Source of the DNA: Paulownia fortunei
Lineage: Eukaryota; Streptophyta; Magnoliopsida; Lamiales; Paulowniaceae
DNA: 64,000 bases
Assembly (NCBI GenBank): GCA_019321725.1
Contig: CM033120.1
Location: 17,452,278 to 17,516,277, forward strand
Direction: 5' to 3'
A program made the translations under genes and the position numbers. The notes below the pieces were generated by a model. The model worked only from the letters and a program-made list of their open reading frames with translations, was not told the DNA's origin and searched no databases. Of this stretch, positions 48,360-60,239 are shown piece after piece (the stretch's first letter is position 1; every line of letters starts with the position of its first letter).

Positions 48360-49880
48360 GTTTGTGTGTGTGTGTGTGCACTTTTTGACATTAGTTTCTT
48401 TTCTTTCTTTTTTTCACTCGAATAAGTGGGGGCATATATGTATTTGCTTGAACAATAAAGAAAAACATCCGTTAATGGTTTTAGTTTGCTATATAATTTT
48501 GGGCTGGGCATGTTATTTTGGGCTTTTCTTATGCAGTTGGCCCAGTTTGTTTCGGCTAATTAACATGAAGATATGGATATCTGTTTCACTCTACTTTCTA
48601 ATTTTACTTGTCAAATTTGAGCAAAAATTATTTGAACCGCTTCAAATATTTTTCCCTTTTTTGTTCTTTCTGATTATCAGCCCATCTCCAAAGAATTGTT
48701 CCTTCCCCATCTTTTCATTTTTTATAAAAATTCTCCTAAATGTCATTAAAATTTAGAGTTATTGAATTTTTAAAATTTTGCTCCCCTAAAATATTGAAAA
48801 TTTCTTTTCATCTAATATTTTTAAAATAAATGAATTTACATCACAAATTAAGAAACAAATTTTCTTGTTTAAACTCTGTACTAATTCAGAATAGTAATAA
48901 ATATTACGTAAGAGACAAATAAATGAATATATTAAAATGAATATAAGTTGATTACTTATATATACGTGCAGACAACATTATCTGCCAAAGAGGTGATATC
49001 TCCATTTCCCTAAACAGCATTTCATCATATGATGTTGTCTCAATGTCTTATTTCTGCGGTGTGGACAAAAGAGTGGTCCATTTCCAAGAATAATAAACAT
49101 GCTTTGTTTTTTTTCATCCCAGACACACGTTTTGTCGCCAAATATATATGCACAAGCTTGCAAGAAATTGATTGATCATGTTACTTTTGTTTTAAATTGA
49201 AAGAGGAATGAATCTATACTTACCATATTTTTATATTGTAATTGATATAGTGACAAACCATAAAAACTTCTCTCATTGAATAACTTTTTATAAACAAACA
49301 AACCAAATATTAAAAATAAATAAATACTATTAACCTGCACCAAAAATAATTACACCTACTCACAAAAGGTTGAAGAAAAGACATAATCATGTTTCATCTA
49401 ACTCAAATATACACCACAAATAAATAAATACATAAATTAATTATTTCATGCAACCAAAGGGCAAAATATCATTATCCTTTTCTCTACCCGTATGATCTTT
49501 TTCAAGGCCAACCCGTCCAACTAATTTGCTTTTGTTCGGCGGCCGCTTCGCACCTCCTTTACCATTATCCTCGCCTCCCCATAACAAATATGGCTATGAT
49601 CCAAAATCCAGTTTTTATTTTAATCCCTGAATTGCTTTCACGTGTGGGTCCAAATGTCCCTTTAATGCTGCCTACTGTTCCGCGACTGGACTTGGTCTCC
49701 GTGTCACATATTATGAGACCATATAATATGTACATGTTCACGCGCCGCCACATTCCGACGATTCCGCCACCGTCGAGAACTTTCTAGGGATTGTGATTTC
49801 AACCCCTTGAAAAGGCTCTCTCTAACACCATATTCCTTTTAAGTTTTAAATGAAAAGAGGGGTTTACAGTAATCGTATTC
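48360..49880. other. Intergenic
   Basis: No gene is supported. A 65-residue plus-strand frame at 49590-49787 in a GC-richer patch has no family signature. Confidence 0.5.
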
Positions 49881-49883
49881 CTG

Positions 49884-49922
49884 CTCACAATCTAAAGCGC
49901 GATCCCATTTCAAGATTGTGAG
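49884..49922 (-). other. Stem-loop downstream of the GIL1-like gene
   Basis: CTCACAATCT (49884-49893) and its exact complement AGATTGTGAG (49913-49922) flank a 19-base loop, 77-115 bases past the stop codon, so it probably lies in the 3' UTR. Confidence 0.55.
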
Positions 49923-49998
49923 CCCCTCACATATTGAAAGGTGCGTTGGCACGACACCCTAAACGAGGCCCCTCAGATAGCGCGTGCTGTGGGACAAA

Positions 49999-51372
49999 CT
50001 AACTTTTAGCCGGAGATTTTGCGGGGAATAAGTATACCTGGCTCTGCACAACGGTCTGGCTAAACTTAAACCCCGGCACCACCGTGAATGCCACCCGAAA
50101 ATCCCTGGCCGCCACCGCGAAAATGTCTTCCGTAACACTTTCCATGTAGACTTCAGAAAATTTGGAATTCTGTTTCACTTGAAATATGCCTACTTCTTGG
50201 TCAAATGAAAATGCCAAACAATGTAGAAGCCAAACTCTCCTCCCCATCTCAGCAAACGACTTAAAGAATTCAGTTTTCGGGTATTCCCCGGCATTCACCA
50301 TTTTCCTTTGGTTTAAATTCCCGGAAAATGAGAATTCCATCTTTGGGTGCACAAAATGTAGGTACTTTGATTTCAAGAACTTCCCAAATAAAGAGTTCGG
50401 ATTTTGCTTGAGGAAATGAATTACACTCACTGACCTCAACTTCTTGAACTCCTCAAAGAAGAAAATCCGGCGCTGATGATTTTTTCTAGGCAAAGACTGA
50501 TCATTTTTTTGGATGGAAAAGTTGGGATCGTTGAATCCAGTGAAAATTTCTCTGCAAACAAATGACTCAAAAGCGAAAGCTTTATGATCCCTGTTGCTGA
50601 ATATGATATCAGGTTGTATTGCATTTGCTGCAGCTTCAATATCCCAGTTGGCAGACTCCATTTCTCGAATCAAGAACTTGACAAAGTTGCGGACAGATCT
50701 CAATGCGTAGTGCAAAACCAGGATGAAATCTTTTGGACTCACATCTGAGAATTTAACACTGTCGAGAATTGAAAAAGATCCGCTTGCGTTCAGCTTTTTC
50801 TCCTGGGACTTGTTGTTTTGAATGATTTCTTTCAACTGTTCTTGAAGGGAAGAGATTTGGGACTCCTTGTTTTCTATTTCACCCTGCATTTTCTTCATGG
50901 TGATCTCATAAGTCTTCATCAAAGACTGTTGTTCTTGAATTTCCGCAAGCATCAATGTCACATGGGGTGGCGAAGAATCAATCTGTTTCTTCATGTATCT
51001 GCGTTTAAGCTCCGAAATAGCTTTCAGTTCATCAACAACAGCTTGATCTGCGGATTGTATGGCCTCGTCGTTGTAAGGGAATTGAGCCATTTGCAGCTCG
51101 GCATAAGCTGCTTTGACAGCTGAAACGGTGGCAAAAAGCTTCGCAAGAAAGGCTTCCATCGAAGCTCTGTTTTTGGACTCCTCCATAGCTTCTTCTGCAC
51201 TTTCTCTCGCAAACTGCTTAGACTCGCAGCATCTGAGTTTTTCTTGGGCAATGGGAAGGCAAAATCCAGGGTTTGAGTGATTTTTTGTGGCCTTTTTTAG
51301 GTAAATGACTTTTTGAAACGTTTTGGCTATTCTGCTTCTGTTTGGAGCTGGAGAGGGTCGGATTGAATCCAT
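49999..51372 (-). CDS. GIL1-like / IRK-interacting-protein-like DUF641 protein
   Basis: A single-exon 457-residue frame starting MDSIRPSPAPNRSRIAKTFQ. Residues about 68-195 form the plant DUF641 domain, with its hallmarks LAKLFATVSAVKAAYAELQ, AQFPYNDEAIQSADQ and VVDELKAISELKRR. Residues about 140-195 are heptad-rich and likely a coiled coil. The C-terminal half keeps conserved blocks (FSDVSPKDFILVLHYALRSV, RDFVKFLI-type text, GEYPKTEFFKSFAEMGRRVW, QVYLFPAKS). The length equals that of the family. GRAVITROPIC IN THE LIGHT 1 acts in phytochrome control of gravitropism, and relatives interact with the receptor kinase IRK; which of these this protein does is not determined. The start is the only upstream in-frame ATG and preserves the conserved KTFQKVI block. 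Confidence 0.9.
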   Translation of the reverse strand: MDSIRPSPAPNRSRIAKTFQKVIYLKKATKNHSNPGFCLPIAQEKLRCCESKQFARESAEEAMEESKNRASMEAFLAKLFATVSAVKAAYAELQMAQFPYNDEAIQSADQAVVDELKAISELKRRYMKKQIDSSPPHVTLMLAEIQEQQSLMKTYEITMKKMQGEIENKESQISSLQEQLKEIIQNNKSQEKKLNASGSFSILDSVKFSDVSPKDFILVLHYALRSVRNFVKFLIREMESANWDIEAAANAIQPDIIFSNRDHKAFAFESFVCREIFTGFNDPNFSIQKNDQSLPRKNHQRRIFFFEEFKKLRSVSVIHFLKQNPNSLFGKFLKSKYLHFVHPKMEFSFSGNLNQRKMVNAGEYPKTEFFKSFAEMGRRVWLLHCLAFSFDQEVGIFQVKQNSKFSEVYMESVTEDIFAVAARDFRVAFTVVPGFKFSQTVVQSQVYLFPAKSPAKS

Positions 51373-51374
51373 TA

Positions 51375-54300
51375 AAGTTCTTGAAAATATGGAAGATGGG
51401 AAATTTCTTGATCAGGGCATGAAATGAAATCTAACACCTAAACTTGATAAAAAAAAAAAATCAAATGGATTTTGAGGAAAAAATATAAAGGGCCTGTCTT
51501 GCAAGTCTATGCAAGAGGAGAAGGTAGCAAAGAAAATAGAATTGACAAAGCAGGGACTCTGCTTTGACTCTGTGGTTTAAGGCAGAGATTTAGTGGTGAG
51601 TAAAGCAAAGATCTAAAGAGCAGTAAAGGAAGAAAAGATAAAGAAAATTCAGTATTGTGCATGCGCGCAGATGACACATATATACAAACATGATAACTTT
51701 GAGCATAATTTTATCATTTTTGAGGAAAAATTCTTAGGATGTGGGCCAGCACTCTTCATTTTGCTATAAAATGGTAACTATAACTATTGGTATGTACTCG
51801 TATGTGATGATCAGGGATTCAATTTCAATCTTTCTTTCAAAATTAACGACAGTGGTATGTGATTATTTATGTTACTCACTCTATTTTAAATTAATTTTTT
51901 TTTAAAAAGTAATTTTATTCTTGAAAATTTTAATAATTTTAAGATAAAAAAGTATTATTTTATAAGGAACGCGTTAATGAATTATATATTAGAAGTTTTA
52001 TACGTCAGTCACGAATCTTCTTGCATAATTTGAGATAAAGTTTAAGTATGGGATCCTTCAAGGAAGACTCTCATACTGGGGAAGACGATGATTTTCTCAG
52101 TCTAGTAGGTAGAGAACATTATAGCGTATAGTATTAATTAATAATTTGAGTAAAAATGAGCTAGCACGATTCATTATTATTGGGAATGAAAGATTGAATT
52201 AATGAATCCGACCGACCTGATACTGAAGGACCCCATAAATACAACAAAAACTAAGGAATCCACATACCTGTCATTCTACGAGGCAAACTGGCTACAACTA
52301 AATCCCATTTGTCAAATGAAGAAGCATATATAGTACAAGAATTTATGTAAATTATTAGAATTAAATTAATCTAGATCATTAAATAACTAACTCATTTTTT
52401 ATTTTCTGGTGAAGATCAATTGTCATGGTTCATATAGTACTAAGGTATTCTTGTTTTTTTTTTTTTTTATCTGTTTTGGTTCAAGAGTCATCCAAATTAA
52501 GTTCATTATTACACTAACTACATTTGATTTCTAAAATTCCTTTTCTTCTCTTTTTATTTTCAGATTTTATTCCAAGTAGAGTTTATATTCCTGCTAAAGT
52601 CTGGCAAGAGTTTAAGGTGTGAAATCTAATGCGTATTTTGTGGACTTTAAGGTGTGAAATCTGCCAATATGCCACTGTCTGAAGAACACAAGTTTGAACG
52701 TTGGGAGGTGTACTTTGCCTCAAGTAGATAGATTAATGAACTGCAATAAAAAAAAAAAAAGAGAAAAGAAATAGCAAATTAAGTAATGAGTGGGAAGAAC
52801 TTATAAACTGGAAGAAGTTGGGTTTCATGGTTTTAAATTTCAAGTTGCAAGAATCTGTCTACTTGGGATTTGAATTCCCCACTTAATCCCTAAGTCCTAT
52901 TGATAAGGTTCAATTTTTTTTTTTAAAAAAAAAAATGATGATCATTTTAAAGATAAAACTATTGGTGGTCATTGTCGTGCGGGTTCCAGGGCACTGTCTG
53001 TCTCCCACTTTTGACATTTGAATTTGGCATTTGGCTTTTGATGCTGTATAAAATTGGATTAAATAAAGATTTAACTCGTTAAATTAAATTTCATTGATCT
53101 TGCTAAAATAGTAACCTCACTATTAATGTTGGAGCTCTGGACATCATTAGCAGACAAAGTCCCAGACACATGTTTCCTATCAAACAGCGGTGGTCTATGC
53201 AGTTTGAATAAAGTCGCGCTCCAACTATTGGAATTCTGTGCCATCTTTTCATCTTTTTTGTGTGTAAAGACCAAACAGATATGCATCATCTAAAAACATT
53301 AAACAAATAATTCATAGTGCAGTAGAGATACATTTGGAGATACACATTTTCTTGAATTAATTAAAATCCAAATCAATCGAAAATTTAAAGACTATGTTTG
53401 GTGTTATTTCTCTCGTTATCTCAAAATAAAAATATATTTATTTGGACAAAATTAATTTTTATTCAAAAAATGAAACTAAATGCATTTTCAATATTTTTCA
53501 TGAATAAAATATATCACATCATCTTTTCTTTGTAATTCATTTAAATATATTTTTATTTTCTACATATTTTTTAATCATACTACTTATAATACATTTTCTT
53601 AAAAAAATAATTCAAAATATCAAAAATAACTCCAAACTTAACCAAAGTGTTTCGATAAATTGTTTGTCAGCCACGAGCAAAGTGAGGTTGAAGTTTTGAA
53701 ATAAATAATAATACTAATTATAAATCGACAGGCCTATTACGTCACAAATTGTTGATTGGAGGGTGAGTTTGATTATAAATAATTGCTATACTTACCGTGG
53801 GAATGAAGTCTGCGAGCCATATTTGCAATGACAATAATCATAATTGTTGTATATAATTCAGCTTCTGCTACACTATTTTCTCACAGGTTCGGTAAACATT
53901 TTGATTTTACGGCAAGCAAAAGTTAAAAAAATAATCCAAGTCTTTGGCTAATTTGCAAAAAGCGATTATTCGACATACACTAATTTTTTTTTGTAGTTTT
54001 TATCAAAGAAAAGGGCAAAAAAAAAGAAAAGAAAAGAAAGAAAAGCATGATTTGGTTGTTTTAATCTCTAATACACCAATTTTTTTTTATTATTATGGAG
54101 GTGGGTATTCATCAATTTCCATCCACATCTTACTATTGTGGTATGTTGCTTTGAAGTAACAATTATTCGAAAATACTCAATCTGCCTCTTTCAACTGATT
54201 ATTTCTTATCGTATTAGAAATGCATAAAAGACCAGTGATTACCTTTTGAAGACTAAGATACACACCTTATGAATGAAACAATTTTGATGTAATTTAATTT

Positions 54301-54409
54301 AATTTTTTTCTGTGGGAAAAAATAATTCACTTTTATAATATATCCCGACTTAAAATCACCAAATGTAAAGTAGTTAGTTTCTCCAAATTAAGGCCTGGCT
54401 CATTGTGTA

Positions 54410-54443
<34 letters not shown>

Positions 54444-55895
54444 AAAAGTGTGTAAATATATCTTTTTGGAAAAGGTATGTACAAATATCTTTTGTAAGTA
54501 CCCAAATTACGAGACTTAATCAAATCTGTCTCAAAATTATTGCTTCATTTGTTATAATACAAATTCAAAATATTGAATTTATTAACTAACTAATTATACT
54601 GATTCTCTGAAAAATTTAGTATTTGTTATCATATTTAATATATTATTTAATTAGATTCAAAAAAATTAACCATCCATTTACTACTCTTACAAGAAAAAAA
54701 TAGTACGATTAACATCACCAAAAGACCAGTATTTTGGAACACAGAGAATTATGTGAACCACAAGATGATATCAAGCAAAATATGCAGCAAATTCTGAATT
54801 ATAGAAGCTGCCAATTGATACAAATCCAAATACCATAATTAGAATTAATGTATTGTGCCAGCCTCTCAAAATATCCGCTGTAGCTGGCATCCAAGAAACT
54901 GAAGTGGCCCGTGGCCCCGTGGCCAGTCAGAGACAATTGCCTGTCGAATAATGCAATGAGATAAAACAAGACTTCTACAACATTATTTCTTTTGAAGCGT
55001 ACAAATGTCCAAATCACCAAAAAAAGAGAATCAAAAGGCAATGAATTGAGGGTCTACTGATGCTTGGTAATGAAAAGAAACGTGCGCCAAAGGGCGTTTC
55101 TGCGTCAGACCCGTACTTGGTGGGGGGGCCGAGTACTCTGAGAGTGAGAGTTCAGGTACTGTACTGTAGTACTTAAAAACTGGTGGGAGATGCTATTGGA
55201 CTCAGCGACCAGCAACTGTAATTCAAACTTAGCTTAGCTGCCGAATTGAATTGGATCTGTTGCCATCAATTTTGTGAAAAAGACTTGCAAATCATTGCCA
55301 GTCCCAATTGGTCAACCAGCAATTTTACTAGGAACTAGGTAATAGCATGCATAGCTGAGAGATTTTGCAGGATTGAACCAGGGTTAGATATTATAAGAGT
55401 AAGAGATACCCCATCGATGGAAATTATATCATAATGAAACCTAACATCATTAACACGGCAACAAAAACCTCTTTCTTTTTTTTTTCTTCTTTTTTTGTAG
55501 TAAAATTACAGTATCAAGCAAATATTTCACAAGCAGGCATTTCAGTGGAAGAGCACATGGTCCACAACAACTCCATACTCGTCCAAGAAACTGGTTCCTG
55601 GACTCGGAGATAAGTTTAACTTCGAGAAAACTTCTGAATATTTAATGACTTAGAATCAGAGTGCAAATGTTGAACAAAAACTGAGTAACAAGTTGTGACT
55701 ATCACTTCGGAGATGACCTGTCAGCTCCACAAGGCAGAAAAGCAAAAACATCTAAAGTTACCTAGCAGTAATATTTCAAACACATCTGATTCACTGATTT
55801 TGCTTTAAATTATTCTTCTGACCCTAAATTTGCACAAAATCAGACATCTCTAAGCTTTTCATCTACCTACAACTTCCCAAGTATATCTATCAATG
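51375..55895. other. Intergenic between the GIL1-like gene and the SEC61-alpha pseudogene
   Basis: AT-rich, with a (TA)12 tract at 54411-54435. A minus frame at 53085-53245 (MAQNSNSWSATLF...) looks mildly protein-like but has no family match. A 24-base hairpin-like string around 55078-55101 is unexplained. No gene is supported. Confidence 0.45.
54411..54435. repeat. (TA)12 microsatellite
   Basis: Uninterrupted TA dinucleotides in intergenic sequence. Confidence 0.95.
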
Positions 55896-55899
55896 GGGC

Positions 55900-58625
55900 T
55901 TAAAAGCCAAAGAAACCAAGTTCATTCTCTTTCTCCTTCACAAATGTCTCAACGTACTGGTAGATGATTGTAACAGCCAGAAGAATTCAAGTTCATGAAC
56001 CAATAGCTCCCATGAAATCTGCCAAAACTGTTAATGCACCAATGCACATTCCTCCAAAAGTTGCAGCAGTTGGTATGTAACAATTTAGTTCCTTCTGCAA
56101 ATTGGAATCCTGATGTCCGGGCATAACCATTTGTTGCTCCTACAAAATGGCAGCAAGACAATGGTAGTTTTTTTATCACCATAACTGTGTGTGGATTTGA
56201 ATTCCACTATCAAATGAGATATATAAAACAAATATGATAAACTCTATTATATTAATGCAATGAAACAAAACAGACTCTACAAAAAACTGAGTAAATGAAA
56301 AAATTTATAAAACAGATACCCAGAAAGACCTGCAAGGTCCATATCACTCAGTATACCAGTTGGTGTAGAGGCGATTTTCCCAGGTTACGAGATTTAGAAC
56401 AGTTGAAAATTTTGGCAATAGAGGTTTTCAGATTGGTCCCAGCAGCTAAAATACAGTTAACAGGTATCTCAGAGATGAAAACTAAAATTACAAACTAGAG
56501 TTAACAGATACAGCAACAAAAATCATTTGCAGAGTTACAGTATCAAGCAAAAATGGATTTCAAAAGCAGGTATCTCAACTAGATCCCCCTAATATGCCAC
56601 ACGTTTTGGTTTCTCTTACTTTTAGAAAGATCAGGTTTCGTGCTCAATTAATCTTACCTTAAGCTGCTTTGCGACATCTTTGGCCGAGGATCCAGAAACT
56701 TCAATCCAGGTTTTTGAAAACAGGGCACAGGCGGATAGCATGAAAAGTATGTAGAAAAGAGCATGGAAAGGATTTTCTGCCATGTCTGCTAAGCTGGGAA
56801 TTGATTGTAGAGAAGGGAAAACCAATGAGCCTTGTACCAGAGATAAACCTTAGACATCAGGCAAAAAACTAACTCGTTCATATTAACATGAAACTCAAAT
56901 AATTAAATTGCTGAACCTTGGAAAAGGTAGTGCCAATTATTCATTTAGCCCAAACAAATTTCAACAGGATGGACGAGACAGTCCTATGCTCTAATGAAAT
57001 TATTAAAAACAATCACATCTTTTTTACCATGATGGAGCAGTAACATAATAAGTAAGGCCGCCAACAAGAACAGATTGACCTGAATATTCAGATTCTTTCC
57101 ACTTGCCAGCAAATTTACAAGGAAATCTCCACTGTATCTCTTGTACAGCAACTATATGAAGATGGTTGAAGTTATGACAAAATGAATAACAAAAAGGTAT
57201 AAGGTAAAACACTAGAAACCCAGTAGCATGTTGTCAGTTACCTGAGAATGAAGTAAAGATTGGATACAAGTGCAGACTGAAGAATAATAGGCATATTTGA
57301 GGTGTAGAAAAGCTTTATTGGGTAAGAGCCCTGTTGTCCGCTGGCATTTTTTGAACGCACAGGCAACACTACACGGAAACAACAATGAGGAAGATTAATA
57401 CAGTAGCAAGAAGATTAGTCACATTTGGAAGATTCTGGCGGTAAAAGGTTTCTCAGAGTGCACGAACTTTGTATGTTCTAGTTATAAGCAAATGAAACAA
57501 TGCAATGACAGCACCTTCAAATTCAGCACCACGGCCACTATTGATAGTTGTAGGGCTGAATGCTTTCCAGATGATGTTTTCACTGCAAATATCAGTCAAA
57601 GCTTACTATTAAAAAGCCAGAAGCTGTGATGCTATGGCCCTATAACTATTAGTTAAGCGAGAAGGGGAAAAAGACCTGGCTTTTTGAGCAGATAATGGTA
57701 GCAAAGAACAAGGATATCCCAGAACCAAGACCATAACCTTTCTGGAGAAGCTCATCTAAGCAAATCACTATTATACCAGCAAAGCATAGTTGAAGAATTA
57801 TCAGAATAGCATTCCCTACACCAAGCTGACTGACACTTCCATGCATTCCTGAGAGGACATAAGCAACAGCCTTGCCAGCTGCAATCAAGATACCAAGAAG
57901 CTTCTGAGCACCATTTCTAGGGCAGAATGATAATGAAACTGAACATTAGAAAATGTGCATAATTTTGATCATTGTTTGAACAATATGAGATGTGAGTGCT
58001 TAGGATACAACTCTACAAGTGTCATGAATGGAAATGGCAGAGAAGATCTAAAACAGCTTAGAAGCTAGTATCCCATCCGCCTTGTAAGTTGATAATCCTA
58101 CAATACTACTATTTTCTTAATTAGTGCCTGCAATATTGCCAAAAAAAGTTGATGAACAGCACCCACTTAAAGTTCAAAGCAATTACATTTCCTTGCTAAT
58201 TTAAAGTAGAATATACAGCAGAAACTTGAAAGTTCACAATTCACATGGCTGATGGTCAAAAGAATATATAAAACTTACAGGAGTGCACGGTCCTCACGGA
58301 CGTTGTTGTCAACTTCAATAATTTTTGGCCCAGCACAATTGGTGTGATCCCCAACTCCATGACAGTTCCACGATTTGAGGCAAGAACTACACGCATTCAG
58401 TAGAAAGGGTCAGTTCCACTTGTGGAGTGTACGCCGTAAAGAGGAAGCTGGCTGCGTACTAGAAAGATGAAAAGAGAAATCACAGTGTATATGACCTTCT
58501 CTCTAAAAGGAATCTTCCTGTCAGCACTCTGAACTTCAGGCAAAAAAGAAAGGAATGGCTTGACAAGATGCAGCACCCCAAATCCTCCTCCCATTGTTCA
58601 CAAGATGAACACAACCTCTTGAGCC
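55900..58625 (-). pseudogene. SEC61-alpha translocon subunit, duplicated (intron-containing) pseudogene
   Basis: SEC61-alpha forms the ER protein-conducting channel. Minus-strand exons at about 58279-58594, 57689-57916, 57242-57582, 57028-57151, 56658-56793 and 55900-56139 recover most of the protein in order, from MGGGFGVLHLVKPFLSFLPE to NELGFFGF. Lesions: TGA replaces Trp after DPFY (58397-58399); a deletion after GITPIV removes the TSG.VMQLL segment and shifts the frame; the donor after ATCTG (57687-57688) reads CT instead of GT; Arg becomes TGA in VRAL.E (57453-57455); about 14 bases are missing after IFLIV; one G is lost in NLLGKWK; and two Gly codons become TGA in GS.T.ILLA (55993-55995, 55987-55989). 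Splice sites are otherwise kept, so it arose by DNA duplication, not retrocopying. Non-functional as a full-length channel; any transcript would be truncated. Confidence 0.93.
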
Positions 58626-59546
58626 TGCATTGGTACCATAAATGTTTTGCCATGCTTAATCCCTCTTGGGATAGAATGTGATTTAGAATATCAAATCATA
58701 ACATACAGAATCCTTTCATAAATTGCAGACAAAGCAATAACATATCTGGACTTCCTCACCTTTTTTATTTTTTTGGATGAAACCTCAGGTCATGTTTCAG
58801 TAAAATTGCTTATGTAGAGTAACTCTAAAAACCTGGCCAGAAAACTTCTTCAAAAAGTAAAAAATTAAAACAATCAACAACGTTTCAAATATTATGTCGA
58901 TATTAGCAGTGGCGACAGTAATAAATCAACCAAGTAGCTCCTCAAATATACAAGTCAATGCAAATTTGCAAAATGCTGAAACAATTTTTTCAAACTCAAA
59001 TTGAAGTCGTTAGCACTTGATTCAAATAATTGCATGCACAAAACACTCTGAACTTTGTCAACCAAAGCGCATGCAGAGGCAATTCCCGTGCTCCATCATG
59101 AAAAATTACACACAGTTTTCCGCGTGACATATAAGAACCCAGATAACTGAGCTTGGATAGCAATTAAACTCTTTTCCGACCCCAAAAAAGGTAAATTATA
59201 TCGTATAATGCTAAACTTTGTTCGACAGCTACAAGAGAATTAGATAATGGTTTAAAACGCTAAATAATATTTCACCAAAAAATGAATAAATATGGAATCA
59301 GTCACAAACAATTAGATATCAAGATCATATTAAAAACCCAGAACTTTTCCTCATCTCTACAATTCGAATTATAGAACAATCAGTTCCTTTCGTTATTTAC
59401 ATAACCTAAAACAACATATACGGACGGGCAAAAAATGAAAATGAAATCATTCACAAAATGCAGATTATGATAAAACTAAATTGTATCCATGCATAACTAC
59501 AATTAGAGGATAGAAAAATATTTCAAAAAATAAAAAATAAACTTAC

Positions 59547-59635
59547 AGTGAAAATACAGTTCTGAGAGTACGGAGATTTTCTGTGGAATGCCTGAAATGG
59601 GTAGGGTTCTTATGGGAGAGAATTGGGCCTGGCCG
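59547..59635 (-). promoter_or_regulatory. Leader exon and promoter boxes of the SEC61-alpha copy
   Basis: A non-coding first exon ends at a good donor (CACT|GTAAGT, 59547/59546), and a leader intron runs to an acceptor near 58626 just before the start codon. Upstream on the minus strand lie a telo-box (AACCCTA, 59602-59608) and a site II element (GGCCCA, 59624-59629), the pairing typical of ribosomal and translation-linked housekeeping promoters. The promoter thus looks better preserved than the coding part. Confidence 0.6.
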
Positions 59636-59659
59636 GGTTGATCGGGCCCTCGGCCGAGT

Positions 59660-59925
59660 GCAGGCGTCAGCTATTTAACTGAATAACGACACTTCTGTAT
59701 AATTTGTTTGCTTTTGAGGGTGCGAGCGTGGCGGACCAGGTGCGACGAGCTGAAGTGCGCCACGAGGGGTGTAGCCAATAGGATTTTAGCTCGTCGGATG
59801 TGTATTTTGACGGGGCAGCTTTTAAATCTTTTTTGGACAACTTCACCATTGCCTGAAAAACTTGCCATGTTAAATGGAAAATTCGTGGCCGATCGAACTC
59901 ATTTAATTACATAATAAATAAATAT
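59660..59925. other. GC-richer upstream flank of the SEC61-alpha copy
   Basis: Overlapping frames of 60-68 residues on both strands (59667-59914) reflect local GC content; no protein family is recognised, and the position fits a promoter region. Confidence 0.5.
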
Positions 59926-59927
59926 AT

Positions 59928-60237
59928 TAAATTCGATTATTCGTTAGTAAGATTTGTAAGTCATGTTGATAGGATTCAAAAACTGCAAACGGATAGTTTA
60001 TGATGTTCAGAGGCAGTCTTATACATAATATATTTGATGATCTATACCAAATATATATTTTATCATATATTATTATATATTTAAATTCAATTATTCGTTA
60101 GTAAGATTTTTAACTCATGTTGATAGGATTCAAAAACTGCAAACGGATAGTTTATGATGTTCAGAGGAGGCCGTCTTATACATAATATATTTGATAATGT
60201 ATACTAAATATATATTTTATTATATATTATTATATAT
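59928..60237. repeat. Two-copy tandem duplication, 154-bp period
   Basis: Units at 59928-60081 and 60082-about 60237 share long identical blocks (ATGTTGATAGGATTCAAAAA, CTGCAAACGGATAGTTTATG and TCTTATACATAATATATTTG) with few changes; unit 2 has an extra AGG. High identity suggests a recent event. No coding frame. Confidence 0.9.
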
Positions 60238-60239
60238 TT

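Noticed and set aside
48985..49010. TGCCAAAGAGGTGATATC, resembling the start of miR399
   Set aside because: Similarity stops after about ten bases, no complementary arm lies within 150 bases on either side, and no P1BS/TATA module is nearby.
53071..53289. Minus-strand 72-residue frame starting MMHICLVF
   Set aside because: The inner part looks mildly protein-like but has no family, introns or start context; too weak to list as a gene.
56631..57888. Several apparently separate short proteins on the minus strand
   Set aside because: They are exons of the one broken SEC61-alpha copy with intron sequence read through, not independent genes.
59667..59914. Three overlapping frames of 60-68 residues
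   Set aside because: They occupy the promoter flank of the SEC61-alpha copy and have no family signature or proper context.
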